45,988 nt of DNA from a bacterium BMS3Bbin08 (GCA_002897775.1 BDTR01000048.1:1-45988), one strand, 5' to 3'. Counted from the first letter of the stretch, positions 16,671-26,179 are shown. The notes: generated by a model from the letters alone, not told the origin. Made by a program: numbers and translations.

Positions 16671-17785
16671 TATATGTTGTTCTTAGCCTTGTTCTGTTTC
16701 CCTTTCTTTATATGATAGCCTCTTTAAAAGGGACTCCCGCGGGTAAAAGGATCGTTGTCTTCCAGACGGCAAAGATAGGCGATATGGTATGCAGTACCCC
16801 TGTGTTCAGGGAGATAAAAAAGAAATACCCTGAAGCCTTCCTCAGTGTAATGGCCGATCCTGCAAGCCGGCCCGTGCTGGATAACAATCCGCACATAGAT
16901 GAGATCATCCCTGTCCGCGGCATTGACATGAAGGGGTTCATTGGCAAATTTAGAATAGCGGACAGGCTGAGAAAGGGCAATTTCGACATATCTGTCTCAC
17001 TTCAGCCCAATGTCGCGAATAATGTTGTTCCGTTATGGGCGCTGATCAAAAAACGATATTCGATCTATCCCAACTTCCATGGATCCACATTTAAATGTTC
17101 ATCCATATTAAACACGCTGAATGTTCCTCATGTCCTGGAACAAAGCATAGTTGATACCTATCTGAAGCTCCTTAACAGATCCATGGGTGTCCATCTTACA
17201 AAGGACAGTTCAAAGCTGGAACTGCACCCTTCAGACATGGCAAAGAATAAGGCAGCGGATTTTCTGGAGAGAAAAAACCTCCAAAATGCTAAGCTTGTCG
17301 GGATCGCGCCTGCCGCAAGAAACAAGTTAAAGGAACTTGCACCGCGGATCTTTGCCGATATAGCTGACAGAGTTCAGGAACACTTTAACAGTAAGGTCGT
17401 ACTGATCGGTTCTGAAGGCGACAGGCAAGTCATAGACGATGTAAAAAAACACATGAGGACCGCGCCTGTCGACAGCTGCGGCATATTCGCACTGGCTGAA
17501 CTGCCGGCCATTTTACAACGACTCTCTCTTTTTATAAGTGTTGACAGCGGACCTGTTTATATAGCAGAGGCCATGGGAGTGCCGATCATTAATATCGCCG
17601 GTCCATGCGCAATGAATGAAAGGCCTCTTGGAGACAAGGCGGCTGTGGTACAGAATAAGCTGGAGTGCGTTCCCTGCTCTTATACCTTTTCAACCGCTGT
17701 AGAATGCAAAAGAGGCGACCGGCAGTGTATTGCCTCGGTTTCAGCAGACGAGGTTATTGAGACAGCAAAGGTTTTTTTATCTTAA
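16667..17785 (+). CDS. GT9 family glycosyltransferase with N-terminal membrane anchor
   Basis: A 372-residue GT9 protein. Unlike the other two GT9 genes it starts with a hydrophobic segment (IYVVLSLVLFPFLYMIASL, about residues 2-20) that may anchor it in the inner membrane. The N-terminal motif is QTAKIGDMVCSTPVF. The donor loop reads FISVDSGPVYIAEAMGVP, with tyrosine where most heptosyltransferases have histidine (PMH), so specificity may have shifted. The C-terminal cysteine-rich segment (ECVPCSYTF...CKRGDRQC) is kept. It is translationally coupled to the upstream GT4 and precedes the O-antigen ligase. Confidence 0.83.
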   Translation: MIYVVLSLVLFPFLYMIASLKGTPAGKRIVVFQTAKIGDMVCSTPVFREIKKKYPEAFLSVMADPASRPVLDNNPHIDEIIPVRGIDMKGFIGKFRIADRLRKGNFDISVSLQPNVANNVVPLWALIKKRYSIYPNFHGSTFKCSSILNTLNVPHVLEQSIVDTYLKLLNRSMGVHLTKDSSKLELHPSDMAKNKAADFLERKNLQNAKLVGIAPAARNKLKELAPRIFADIADRVQEHFNSKVVLIGSEGDRQVIDDVKKHMRTAPVDSCGIFALAELPAILQRLSLFISVDSGPVYIAEAMGVPIINIAGPCAMNERPLGDKAAVVQNKLECVPCSYTFSTAVECKRGDRQCIASVSADEVIETAKVFLS

Positions 17786-17797
17786 ACAGGAAAGATC

Positions 17798-19129
17798 TTG
17801 AAAAATATGAAAAACAGAAAACTGTCTGAGCCGGACTTGCTTTTCAGGATAATGCACTTTTTCATGTTCGTTCAGCTCATCCTCCTGCCGTTCCCGCACG
17901 TAACCTCTATAAAAGAGATAACCTTCTGGCTGGCAGTCTTCTTCTGGCTGATGCTGAGGTCAAAGCGTTCATGGCAATTTATGCCCTTAAATCCGGTGAC
18001 CGTCTCACTTTCCCTGTTCATGGCAATAGCATTGATCACCTCTTTAGCCGGCATTGAACCTATGGAGAACATCAAGCGGTTCAAAGGCGAACTGCTCATC
18101 CCCTTTCTGTTTTTCCTGATCGCCTCCACAGAGTACAACAGCATGAAAAAGATCAGAATGCTTCTTGCTCCAATGGTTGCCGCCTTTGCGATTTATACGG
18201 TATTCGTGGTAATTGAATCCTGCAACTGGGGTTTGTCGTATTATTGGGATCAGACCCTGCGCCAGCAGCTAAAATGGTACAGCGGTTACGCGGAAATGAG
18301 TATTACTCTCTTACCGCTTACATTAGGATATTTTCTGCTTATGCGTACAAATCTTCGGTTTTTGCTGCTTTTCGTGATGCTTCTGGAGTTTACCATTTTG
18401 GCAGCCTACAGACATGTCGCCTCTTTTGGCGGAACTGTATTCGTTATATTTCTGGGCGCCCTGTTCATACAGCCGAAGACCTACAGACTGGGGGTAAGGG
18501 TGTTCATCATTATGATCATGATCATCTCCGCATCCCTGCTTTATACGCACAGAGATAATCCCGCTGTGGCGGAATACAGGCTTAAACTATACCAGATCAC
18601 CCACCCTTATGAGGAGCTAAAAAGACCGCACGGTTTCACAAACCGGGTACCGCTCTGGAAGGCAGGTGTTGACGTTATAAAAGACCGGCCTGTTACCGGA
18701 TATGGATGGGGGATGAAAAAATACACCAATATAGTCGCTCAGGACAAATATTTAAACAAATGGAAAACCGACGAGCCTGAGGTGTATAAGATATACACCC
18801 GGCATAAGGGTAGATTTGTTCCGCCGCATAATCTTATTCTGGAGCTGGCCTTTCAGAGCGGAATACTTGGTCTTGTATCATTTATGGCATTTATTTTCAT
18901 ATATGTGTTTTACATGATCAAATATTCCGTCAAATCCAGGTCTGATGAAGACCGCAACTTCTCCATAATAATCGTCCTGGGAACTGTTTTCAGTTTTATG
19001 ATAGCGAATATCATGAGCAATGAACTCGGAAGATTAAGCGGGAAAGTCCTGTTTATTGTATTGGGAGCGGGTACCGCATGGATGGAAAATAAAAAATTAA
19101 AGAATTCTACCCATTCTTCCGCAGGATAA
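17798..19129 (+). CDS. O-antigen ligase family protein (WaaL-like)
   Basis: A 443-residue polytopic membrane protein with about ten hydrophobic helices and a large periplasmic loop around residues 255-345. The loop carries RVPLWKAGVDVIKDRPVTGYGWG and VPPHNLILELAFQSG; the PHN histidine motif is the conserved WaaL/Wzy_C signature. Such proteins join undecaprenyl-linked glycan to lipid A-core on the periplasmic face. The start is TTG 17798, six bases after AGGA; ATG 17807 is an alternative. The last 33 bases overlap the 3' end of the convergent gene at 19097-20878. It closes the second transferase run. Confidence 0.85.
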   Translation: MKNMKNRKLSEPDLLFRIMHFFMFVQLILLPFPHVTSIKEITFWLAVFFWLMLRSKRSWQFMPLNPVTVSLSLFMAIALITSLAGIEPMENIKRFKGELLIPFLFFLIASTEYNSMKKIRMLLAPMVAAFAIYTVFVVIESCNWGLSYYWDQTLRQQLKWYSGYAEMSITLLPLTLGYFLLMRTNLRFLLLFVMLLEFTILAAYRHVASFGGTVFVIFLGALFIQPKTYRLGVRVFIIMIMIISASLLYTHRDNPAVAEYRLKLYQITHPYEELKRPHGFTNRVPLWKAGVDVIKDRPVTGYGWGMKKYTNIVAQDKYLNKWKTDEPEVYKIYTRHKGRFVPPHNLILELAFQSGILGLVSFMAFIFIYVFYMIKYSVKSRSDEDRNFSIIIVLGTVFSFMIANIMSNELGRLSGKVLFIVLGAGTAWMENKKLKNSTHSSAG

Positions 19130-20878
19130 ACCGCTTTTCTCGCACAACGCTTTTATTCTCTGGAAATCCTCCTCGCTTAGTCTGGAAATAGCCACAAGGA
19201 CCTCCTCCACATTCTTCACAACTGCTATGCCGCCGATATCCTCACCGCAGCCCAGAACAGCCTTACTGTCAACCCTTCTTCCTATCTTCTTATGGTCATC
19301 ATCAATGAAGCCGACAACCTTATAGTGAAGTTCAGGATTGTTCTTAACCTCTCTGAGAAGCGAGCTGCCGGCGTCTCCGGCGCCATAAATCAATACCCTC
19401 TTACCTCTGGCTTTCTGTATCTCGGAAAAATGCTCGCGCAATAACCTGAGTATAACTCTTGCGCCTATTACGAGACATAAAAGTGTCATCCAGTATATGA
19501 TAAAAACAGCCCTTGAGTAGCCTATAAATCTTGTCGTCATAACAAGTATAACGGCGCTAACAAGAGTTCCCAGGGTTACAGACTTGAAAATAGTTACCCC
19601 GTCAGAGAGCCCGTAGTATCTCCATATCTTTTTATAAAGACCAAAATAGTAAAAGACAGAAAGCTGTACAAGCAGGATAATGGGAAGGGACTTTGTAATA
19701 AGCTGCAGGTTCACCTCTGAAATACTGCCCTCAAAACGGAGCAGGTACGCCGAGACATACGCTACGGTAATGAGAACAAAATCTATCAGGACCTCTACTA
19801 TCTGCCTCTTATAAAATATCCGGGTGTTAAACATAATACCTTTGCTTTTCCCCATCACTTTTTCCCTTGCGGTATCCATCTCCTCCTCGGAATAGACCTT
19901 TGTCTCCCCGAGGAACACTCCGAGGAAAAAAAGGCCGACCAGAACAAGGACGCCGATGATCGTTATCACGTAAAAATTGAAATAAGGATATATGATCGCT
20001 ATTACGCCGGTTATTACGCTTAACAGGTATAACAGAAGGACAGCCTGCCGTTCGGACAGGCCGAGCAGAACCAGCCGGTGCGATATATGGTCCTTTCCTC
20101 CCTGCGATACGGCCCTGCCGGTTAATTTTCTCATAACGGTCACCAGGCCCGTATCAAGGATCGGAATGGCCATAACAAGAACCGGAACAGCCATTGTCAC
20201 GATCAGGTTTGAGGCATGCTGATACGTACCCGCTATAGTAAGAGCTCCTATGGTAAATCCCAGAAACATGCTGCCGCAGTCGCCCATGAAAATACTCGCC
20301 GGGTTGAAATTGTATCTCAGAAAGCCAAGAGAAGTACCGGCAATAATAAGTGAAATCGTCACCAGTTCCGCCCTGCCCTGCATAAAAGATACAACAGCCA
20401 GAACAGCCGCGGTAATAAAGGCTATCCCGGCTGACAGGCCGTCCATATTATCAAGCAGATTGAACGCGTTTGTTACCGCCACTATCCACAGGACGGTCAG
20501 CGGCACCGCCACCAGCGGCGGAAACATCTCCATCCTGATACCGAACATAAGGGCCACGACAGCCGCTATTATCTGGACAACCAGCTTTGTATACGGCTTG
20601 AACGGCCGCAGATCATCCGCCATACCAACCGCAAAAAGGATGGTGCCGCCCGCCAGAATACCTATGAATTCCATCTCAAGAGGTCTTACAAATATCAGCG
20701 TTGCGATCAGAAAGGTCAGGTATAAGGCAACTCCTCCAAAAAGCGCGGTAGGCGTGCTATGCCACCGGTCTTCTTTTGGCGCTGCCACCCTGTTGTGTCT
20801 GAGCGCTGTTCTTTTGGTAAGCGAGGTAAGAAACCAGGACAGGATAATGGAAAAGATTAAAGCGATGATATAACGCAA
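19097..20878 (-). CDS. WecA/MraY-like phospho-sugar transferase fused to a CapD-type N-terminal domain
   Basis: A 593-residue fusion. Residues 1 to about 330 are a polytopic undecaprenyl-phosphate sugar-1-phosphate transferase with GMADDLRPFKPYTK, NAFNLLDNMDGLSAG, GDCGSMFLGF and HISHRLVLLGLS (the WecA histidine motif). After a charged linker, residues about 355-465 form a four-helix membrane region and residues about 500-593 a Rossmann-type domain (VLIYGAGDAGSSLLREV, GFIDDDHKKIGRRV), like the N-terminal part of CapD/WbpM/PglF dehydratases. The catalytic short-chain dehydrogenase domain of those enzymes is absent. The first half probably starts O-unit synthesis on undecaprenyl phosphate; the second half may sense or bind nucleotide. 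It is encoded four bases downstream of the SDR gene at 20882. Confidence 0.85.
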   Translation of the reverse strand: MRYIIALIFSIILSWFLTSLTKRTALRHNRVAAPKEDRWHSTPTALFGGVALYLTFLIATLIFVRPLEMEFIGILAGGTILFAVGMADDLRPFKPYTKLVVQIIAAVVALMFGIRMEMFPPLVAVPLTVLWIVAVTNAFNLLDNMDGLSAGIAFITAAVLAVVSFMQGRAELVTISLIIAGTSLGFLRYNFNPASIFMGDCGSMFLGFTIGALTIAGTYQHASNLIVTMAVPVLVMAIPILDTGLVTVMRKLTGRAVSQGGKDHISHRLVLLGLSERQAVLLLYLLSVITGVIAIIYPYFNFYVITIIGVLVLVGLFFLGVFLGETKVYSEEEMDTAREKVMGKSKGIMFNTRIFYKRQIVEVLIDFVLITVAYVSAYLLRFEGSISEVNLQLITKSLPIILLVQLSVFYYFGLYKKIWRYYGLSDGVTIFKSVTLGTLVSAVILVMTTRFIGYSRAVFIIYWMTLLCLVIGARVILRLLREHFSEIQKARGKRVLIYGAGDAGSSLLREVKNNPELHYKVVGFIDDDHKKIGRRVDSKAVLGCGEDIGGIAVVKNVEEVLVAISRLSEEDFQRIKALCEKSGLSCGRMGRIL

Positions 20879-20881
20879 TAT

Positions 20882-21844
20882 TTAACGACCTTTGTAGTAT
20901 TCTATTGTGTCCTTAAGTATATCCTTTAACGAGTACTTTGGTTTGTACCTGATGAGCTTCTTGATCTTTGAAAGGTCAGGCACCCGCCGGAGCATGTCTT
21001 CAAACCCTTCTTCATACGCTTTATCGTATGGTATGAGCTGGATCTCTGATTCGCTTTTTACGGCACTTTTGACCTTTTTCGCGAGGTTCCCTATGGTTAT
21101 CTCGTCGTCACTGCCCAGGTTAACGACCTCTCCGACCGCCTTGTCCTTCGCGCTGAGCTCAATAAGAGCCCTGACGGCGTCCTTAACATGCGTAAAACAC
21201 CTTGATTGTTTGCCGTTACCGAAAACAGTAATTGGATTGCCGAGCAGCGCCTGCTTAACAAACCTCGGGACAACCATGCCGTACCTCCCTGTCTGGCGGG
21301 GGCCCACAATATTGAACAGCCTCGCAATTACCACCGGGAGCTTTTTTTCCTTCCAGTACGCCAGGGCCAGAAATTCATCTATGGCCTTTGAACAGGCATA
21401 GCTCCATCTCCCCTTGGTAGTGGAACCCAGAATAAGGTCCCCGTCTTCCTTAAAAGCCTTCTGCTTGCTCTTACCATAGACCTCTGACGTGGAAGCAAGG
21501 ACCACTTTTTTCTTCTTTTTATTCGCGTGTAAAAGAACGGCCTCCGTGCCTTTTATGTTTGTCTCTATGGTACGCACAGGGCTTTCCACGATAAGCATCA
21601 CACCTACTGCAGCGGCCAAATGAAATACAATATCACACCTGTCAACAAGCTCTGCCAGCACAGGAGAATTAAGGATCGTATCTATTGTATAGTTGAAACC
21701 CCTGTGTTTTTTTAAATGCTCGATGTTGTCGATACTGCCTGTGGAAAGGTCATCTATTACAAACACCTGATGACCGGCATCCAGAAGATCTTCAGCCAGA
21801 TGCGAGCCGATAAACCCCGCACCCCCTGTAATTAACGCCTTCAT
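20882..21844 (-). CDS. NAD-dependent sugar-nucleotide epimerase/dehydratase (extended SDR)
   Basis: A 320-residue extended SDR. The NAD loop is GGAGFIGSHLAE, DDLSTGS binds the adenine ribose, STSEVYG and YACSKAIDE carry the catalytic Tyr/Lys, and NIVGPRQTGRYGMVVPRF plus SRCFTHVKDAV line the substrate site. The frame is open upstream to 21913, but ATG 21844 is preferred because GGGAG lies eight bases before it and the family starts at MKALITGG. It could be a UDP-glucose/GlcNAc 4-epimerase or a UDP-glucuronate decarboxylase; the motifs do not decide. It is co-transcribed with the WecA-like fusion. Confidence 0.85.
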   Translation of the reverse strand: MKALITGGAGFIGSHLAEDLLDAGHQVFVIDDLSTGSIDNIEHLKKHRGFNYTIDTILNSPVLAELVDRCDIVFHLAAAVGVMLIVESPVRTIETNIKGTEAVLLHANKKKKKVVLASTSEVYGKSKQKAFKEDGDLILGSTTKGRWSYACSKAIDEFLALAYWKEKKLPVVIARLFNIVGPRQTGRYGMVVPRFVKQALLGNPITVFGNGKQSRCFTHVKDAVRALIELSAKDKAVGEVVNLGSDDEITIGNLAKKVKSAVKSESEIQLIPYDKAYEEGFEDMLRRVPDLSKIKKLIRYKPKYSLKDILKDTIEYYKGR

Positions 21845-22008
21845 AAACTGACTCCCATGATCCTTGTAATTCTTATAAGGAAATCCTGCCAGCCGCGCTA
21901 AAGTTGCCGGCAAAACACTGTTTTTTCTCTCTATAAGTTGTGAGTATACAAAAAACCCGCTTTTTTAACAAGATTTAGTAAGGGAACAATACCATCAGAA
22001 ATTTAGAG

Positions 22009-22096
22009 TATGAGAGGTTGAGAAGTTAAGAGGTTGAGAAGATGAAAAAAAATCATCTTTATTCGTAACTTCATAGCTTCTTAACTTCTTATTTTC
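22009..22096. repeat. Quasi-palindrome of degenerate GAAGTTAAGA words
   Basis: A purine-rich run of near-repeats (GAGAGGTTGAGAAGTTAAGA and similar) is followed by AAAAAAAATC and then the pyrimidine-rich mirror (CTTCATAGCTTCTTAACTTC). The two halves can pair imperfectly. It lies in the gap between the SDR gene and selB. Similar word-built elements occur at 24045, 32860, 33750 and 37430. Confidence 0.6.
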
Positions 22097-22143
22097 TTGC
22101 CCACGGGCCCCTCTACGGCTCCAAGTGCTATTCATGCTTTAAT

Positions 22144-24036
22144 TTAATCGGGCTTCATGAGTAATTTTCGCACATCTCCTACACGCAGGGTGATCCTGTT
22201 GCTGTCCAGGTACTCAAGAAAAGGAACGGCATATTTCCTGGAGGTCCCCAGAATATCTCTGAACTCGCCGACCGTCATCTCCGGCTTGTTCTTAAAAAAA
22301 CCCTTCAGACCATTTATCATTTTTTTATGGTTGGCCGATGATATATAAAGGGCGTCATTTATCCTGACCACGCTGACCTCCGAGGCCATGATCTTAAGCA
22401 GTTCGCCAAGTTCTTTGGAAGGGATAGATATTGACTTGGCAAGTTCGTCCTTTGCCGGAGGATTAAAAGAGGCCCTTTCCAGGTTCCTTAGTATTTTCTC
22501 CTTTAAAAGTTCCTTGTCGCCGCTCAGGGAGATCTTAAATGTCTTTAACCGTATTATCCCCCTGTCAAAGGTGAGCTCCTTTACATTTAAAAGAAGGCCC
22601 TCAAAAAGCCTCTGGTCGAGCCATTTAAAAACAGCCCGCAGGTCCTCTTTTGGTATACCCGGACTCAAAGGGTTCTTTTGATGAAAAGCCTTGACCGTTG
22701 AAAGAACTTTACCTGAGAAAGCCTCAAAAGCCTGCTTATGCAGAAGCCTGTTATCGATCTGTGTCACTTCACCTTTTTCAGCCAGCTGTTTTACCGAGTC
22801 TTTAATAACCGGAAGTTCCGCGTTGATCCAGCCTTCAAGGGCCGGCAAGGTTATACCATTGATCCCCGCGTGAAAGGTCTTCATTAAAAGTTTCTCTTTC
22901 AGTCCGCCTTTTTCAAAAACCCTTAGATCGTCATCTCCCTCCTTTTTCTTTCTGCGCCGAGGTGAAGTATCAAGGATCTCTCCTCCGCCTATTGTTAACA
23001 ATGGGGAGAATCTCCTTATCACATACCTGTCTCCTGACATAACGGCAACCGGTTCCCTGAACCTGAACTGGCAGTAAGCGCTGTCCCCTGGTTTCAGCTC
23101 TTCCCTGTCATATATGATTATCCTTCCTGTAAGTTCAGAGGTCCCTGTATGAAAATGCACAAGGCTCCTGTTCTTGAGGCCTGAAAGCGGGATATCCTTT
23201 AACAGCTCGATCCGGGCGTCAATTGCTGATGTCGGCCTTATTTTATCGGGCAATGAGATAACATCTCCTCTCCGGAGCTCTTCTTTCTCAATACCCTGAA
23301 GGTTCATGGCCACCCGCTGTCCCGCATAAGCTATGTCCAGTGGCCTGCCGTGACTGTGAAGTCCCCTGATCCTGGTCTTTGTCCCCCTGGGAAGTATCTG
23401 CACAGCGGCGTTAACAGAGACGCTCCCGGAAACAGCGGTCCCTGACACAACAGTGCCAAAACCCTTTAAAGTGAACACCCTGTCAACAGGAAGCCTGAAT
23501 ATACCTTTTACAGGTTTTGGTTCAATGTCCGCGGCAAGCTCTCTTATTTTTTGTTTAAGCGCCTCAAGATTGGATCCCGTCCTGGAAGACACGGCTATGA
23601 TCTCCGCCCCTTCAAGAAAAGTCCCTTTCACAAAGGCCTCAATATCATTTTTTATCAGCTCGAGCCAGTCTTCATCAACAAGGTCGGATTTTGTTACTGC
23701 GATCAGTCCTTTTTTTATTTTAAGAAGATCGCATATCGCAAGATGCTCTTTGCTCTGCGGCATGACACCTTCATCAGCGGCAATTACCATAAGCACAAGG
23801 TCAATGCCGCCCGCGCCGGCAAGCATGTTCTTGACAAGTCTCTCATGCCCCGGCACATCGACAATGCCCACAGTAAGCCCGTCAGGATAATTAAGATAGG
23901 CAAACCCCAGGTCAATGGTAATGCCGCGCTCTTTTTCTTCCTTGAGCCTGTCAGGATCGATACCGGTAAGCGCCTTTACAATGGCGCTTTTGCCGTGGTC
24001 AATGTGTCCTGCTGTACCTAGAATTACGTAACGCAT
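22144..24036 (-). CDS. selB: Selenocysteine-specific translation elongation factor SelB
   Basis: A 630-residue GTPase that delivers Sec-tRNA to UGA codons marked by a SECIS hairpin. The G domain has [17 protein letters not shown] (G1), [13 protein letters not shown] (G2), [12 protein letters not shown] (G3) and TKSD (G4). Domains II and III follow ([19 protein letters not shown] and the [17 protein letters not shown] region). The C-terminal third has the winged-helix repeats that bind SECIS, ending near [23 protein letters not shown]. The length is normal for the family. AGGA lies five bases before ATG. selA lies upstream on the same strand across a 138-base gap. selC is not recognised in this window. 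Confidence 0.95.
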   Translation of the reverse strand: MRYVILGTAGHIDHGKSAIVKALTGIDPDRLKEEKERGITIDLGFAYLNYPDGLTVGIVDVPGHERLVKNMLAGAGGIDLVLMVIAADEGVMPQSKEHLAICDLLKIKKGLIAVTKSDLVDEDWLELIKNDIEAFVKGTFLEGAEIIAVSSRTGSNLEALKQKIRELAADIEPKPVKGIFRLPVDRVFTLKGFGTVVSGTAVSGSVSVNAAVQILPRGTKTRIRGLHSHGRPLDIAYAGQRVAMNLQGIEKEELRRGDVISLPDKIRPTSAIDARIELLKDIPLSGLKNRSLVHFHTGTSELTGRIIIYDREELKPGDSAYCQFRFREPVAVMSGDRYVIRRFSPLLTIGGGEILDTSPRRRKKKEGDDDLRVFEKGGLKEKLLMKTFHAGINGITLPALEGWINAELPVIKDSVKQLAEKGEVTQIDNRLLHKQAFEAFSGKVLSTVKAFHQKNPLSPGIPKEDLRAVFKWLDQRLFEGLLLNVKELTFDRGIIRLKTFKISLSGDKELLKEKILRNLERASFNPPAKDELAKSISIPSKELGELLKIMASEVSVVRINDALYISSANHKKMINGLKGFFKNKPEMTVGEFRDILGTSRKYAVPFLEYLDSNRITLRVGDVRKLLMKPD

Positions 24037-24044
24037 TTGTTCCT

Positions 24045-24137
24045 GAGAATCAGTAAGAAGTTAAGGTGTTATGAAGCTGAGAAGCTAAGAGTTCTTTTCT
24101 TAACATCTGATCCTCTCAACTTCTCATCTTCCCGGGC
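24045..24137. repeat. Quasi-palindrome of degenerate words between selA and selB
   Basis: Purine-rich words (AAGAAGTTAAGG, GAAGCTGAGAAGCTAAGAG) are followed by a pyrimidine-rich partner (TTCTTAACATCTGATCCTCTCAACTTCTC). It uses the same vocabulary as 22009-22096 but is not an exact copy, and it fills most of the selA-selB gap. Confidence 0.55.
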
Positions 24138-24174
24138 TCATGACATTCTTTTATTACCCGCGAGCGATTAAAAC

Positions 24175-25569
24175 TTACGATAAGGCTGAAATTATACAAT
24201 TTACCAGTGTCCTGACCTCCCTGTCGCGCAGTGTCCTGGCATCAACAAGCAGTGCGTCGTCTTTGATCCTTGCAATAACCGGGGGGTCTGTGTTTCTCAG
24301 TTTCCTTTCAAGCGCGTTAAGGGATATTTTATGGGGTCTGATTGACACTACAAAGGTCGGAAAGTCAGCCTCAGGCAAAGAACCTCCGCCTGCCCTTGAG
24401 CGGTCTGAAATAACCGCTACATCCGCCAGGCCGGAAATGCCTTTTTTTAAAGCCGACGATATCCTCCTGGCCCTGCGTTTGATATTCTCCAGAGGCTGTG
24501 TCAGCATATTGAGTGTAGGGATCTCTTTGCATGCCCTTTCTTCGTCAAGGTACTGCATGAACGTTGCCTCAAGGGCCGCAAGCGTCAGTTTATCGACCCT
24601 GACAGCCCTGAGAAGCGGGTTCTCCTGCACTTTTTGTATAAACTTCTTTTTACCAAGTATTATCCCGCACTGCGGCCCTCCCAGAAGTTTATCTCCGCTG
24701 AAGGTCACTATATCCGCTCCTGACCTTACCACGTCCTGAACCGCAGGCTCGTCATATATTCCGTATTGCCGCAGGTCGATCATACAGCCGCTTCCCAGAT
24801 CGGTCATGACCGGGATCATGTATGTCCTGCCCAGTTTCACCAGCTCCTTTATGGAGACCTCTTCAGTAAAACCCAATAATTTATAATTGCTTTGGTGGAC
24901 CTTTAGAAGCAGCGCGATGTTGCCGCTTACCGCGTTTTCATAATCAGATAAATGGGTCTTATTGGTCGTGCCCACTTCCCTCAAAATGGCGCCGCTTGAT
25001 TCCATGATCTCCGGTATTCTGAAAGAGCCGCCGATCTCAACCAGCTCTCCTCTTGACACAATGACCTCCATGTCCTTTGCGAACGTATTAAGGCAGATAA
25101 GGACCGCGGCGGCGTTATTATTAACAACAAGCGCGTCCTCGGCCCCGCTTAATTCTTTGATTATGTCTTTGATATGCGAATATCTCTTACCCCTTTTGCC
25201 CTGTGAAAGCTCATATTCAAGATTGGAATAACTGCCGGCAACGTGGAGCATGTTCTCTTTGGCCTTATCAGAAAGAACGGCCCTGCCAAGATTGGTATGG
25301 ATCACCACACCTGAAGCGTTTATCAGCGGTTTCAGTCTGTAGGCAGCAAGCCGGCTGATCTCTTTCCCAATGTCAGAAGAGATCTGGTCGATCGGCAATT
25401 CACCGGCCAGACCCTGTTTCAGTATCTCTTTTCTTTTAGCATCAAGCACGGTCCTTATGGCCTTGAGGACCGTCCTCCTTGGATGGCGCTTAAGCCACTT
25501 TTCACCACGCGGGTTTTTGACAAGTTCATCAACCGAAGGAATTTTTGAGAGCAGCTTTTGTTTTGTCAT
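24175..25569 (-). CDS. selA: L-seryl-tRNA(Sec) selenium transferase SelA
   Basis: A 464-residue PLP enzyme that converts Ser-tRNA(Sec) to Sec-tRNA(Sec) with selenophosphate. The N-terminal tRNA-binding region (IPSVDELVKNPRGEKWLKRHPR) is followed by INASGVVIHTNLGRAVLS, EYELSQGKRGKRY and VNNNAAAVLICLN. The PLP lysine is in FSGDKLLGGPQCG, and TLNMLTQPLENIKRRARRIS leads into the small domain. The length matches bacterial SelA. No strong ribosome site is seen before ATG. The gene lies between the toxin-antitoxin pair and selB on the same strand. It implies that the organism makes selenoproteins. Confidence 0.95.
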   Translation of the reverse strand: MTKQKLLSKIPSVDELVKNPRGEKWLKRHPRRTVLKAIRTVLDAKRKEILKQGLAGELPIDQISSDIGKEISRLAAYRLKPLINASGVVIHTNLGRAVLSDKAKENMLHVAGSYSNLEYELSQGKRGKRYSHIKDIIKELSGAEDALVVNNNAAAVLICLNTFAKDMEVIVSRGELVEIGGSFRIPEIMESSGAILREVGTTNKTHLSDYENAVSGNIALLLKVHQSNYKLLGFTEEVSIKELVKLGRTYMIPVMTDLGSGCMIDLRQYGIYDEPAVQDVVRSGADIVTFSGDKLLGGPQCGIILGKKKFIQKVQENPLLRAVRVDKLTLAALEATFMQYLDEERACKEIPTLNMLTQPLENIKRRARRISSALKKGISGLADVAVISDRSRAGGGSLPEADFPTFVVSIRPHKISLNALERKLRNTDPPVIARIKDDALLVDARTLRDREVRTLVNCIISALS

Positions 25570-25616
25570 TATTGCTTTTCTAACACAAGAGACTCTTTTA
25601 TGGTCAAATGTAACAA

Positions 25617-25898
25617 CTAAACAGTTTTTTCTTTCAGACGACCGGAAAGATATTTATGAAGAACACTGGATATAAGAGTCTGGTAAGGGATTCCTTCTTC
25701 AAGCGCCTTTTTTTGGATTCCCTCGAGATCTCTTGTAGATATTCTGATATTCACTCTTTTGTCTTTTTGAAAAGTAGCACGCGCATATACCTGGTAGCTC
25801 TGTAATTCCTTCTTTGCCTTTCTAACCGGCCTCAACTCGCCTTTCTCATAGGAGTCAAGTAGAGCTTTCTCCTCTTTATTCAACTTTGGCATTTTCAT
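25617..25898 (-). CDS. CopG/BrnA-like antitoxin
   Basis: A 93-residue protein, the second gene of a toxin-antitoxin pair. The N-terminus is KMPKLNKEEKALLDSYEKGEL. The C-terminal half is ribbon-helix-helix-like: RVNIRISTRDLEGIQKKALEEGIPYQTLISSVLHKYLSGRL, the pattern of CopG-type DNA-binding antitoxins paired with BrnT-family toxins. It overlaps the toxin gene by 23 bases. It should neutralise the toxin and repress the promoter at 26180-26208, where palindromes are present. BrnA itself usually shows weaker sequence conservation, so the subfamily name is tentative. Confidence 0.82.
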   Translation of the reverse strand: MKMPKLNKEEKALLDSYEKGELRPVRKAKKELQSYQVYARATFQKDKRVNIRISTRDLEGIQKKALEEGIPYQTLISSVLHKYLSGRLKEKTV

Positions 25899-26172
25899 CT
25901 CCTCCTTTCAGGTAAAGTCTGGCAGCCTTTCTGCCTGGAATAATCGTCTTCAAAAATATTTGATTCTCTTCTTCAATAAAAGGTACCAGGCAAGCATAAT
26001 CCTCTATCTGAACAACAAAAATCTTTTGTCCATGATATTTTTTCCTGTTTGAGTGTTCCAGAATATCCAGTAAATATCCCCGCTCAATGGAAAAAACAAC
26101 TTCTTCAAATGAAATATTTCGCCCTGTTTTGAGCTTCTCGTTCTTTTCGTCATTCCACGTGAAATATTTCAT
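25876..26172 (-). CDS. BrnT family toxin
   Basis: A 98-residue putative ribonuclease toxin. FTWNDEKNEKLKTGRNISFEEVVFSIERG and the C-terminal FLKTIIPGRKAARLYLKG match the BrnT-like family (small RelE-fold toxins). It is the first gene of its operon, as usual for brnTA. The start codon is only seven bases after a good -10 box and has no Shine-Dalgarno sequence, so the toxin is probably translated from a leaderless message while the antitoxin is reached by overlap. Confidence 0.82.
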   Translation of the reverse strand: MKYFTWNDEKNEKLKTGRNISFEEVVFSIERGYLLDILEHSNRKKYHGQKIFVVQIEDYACLVPFIEEENQIFLKTIIPGRKAARLYLKGGDENAKVE

Positions 26173-26179
26173 TTAATTC

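Noticed and set aside
20250..20873. 207-codon plus-strand frame
   Set aside because: Antisense shadow of the WecA-like gene, whose motifs on the minus strand are unambiguous.
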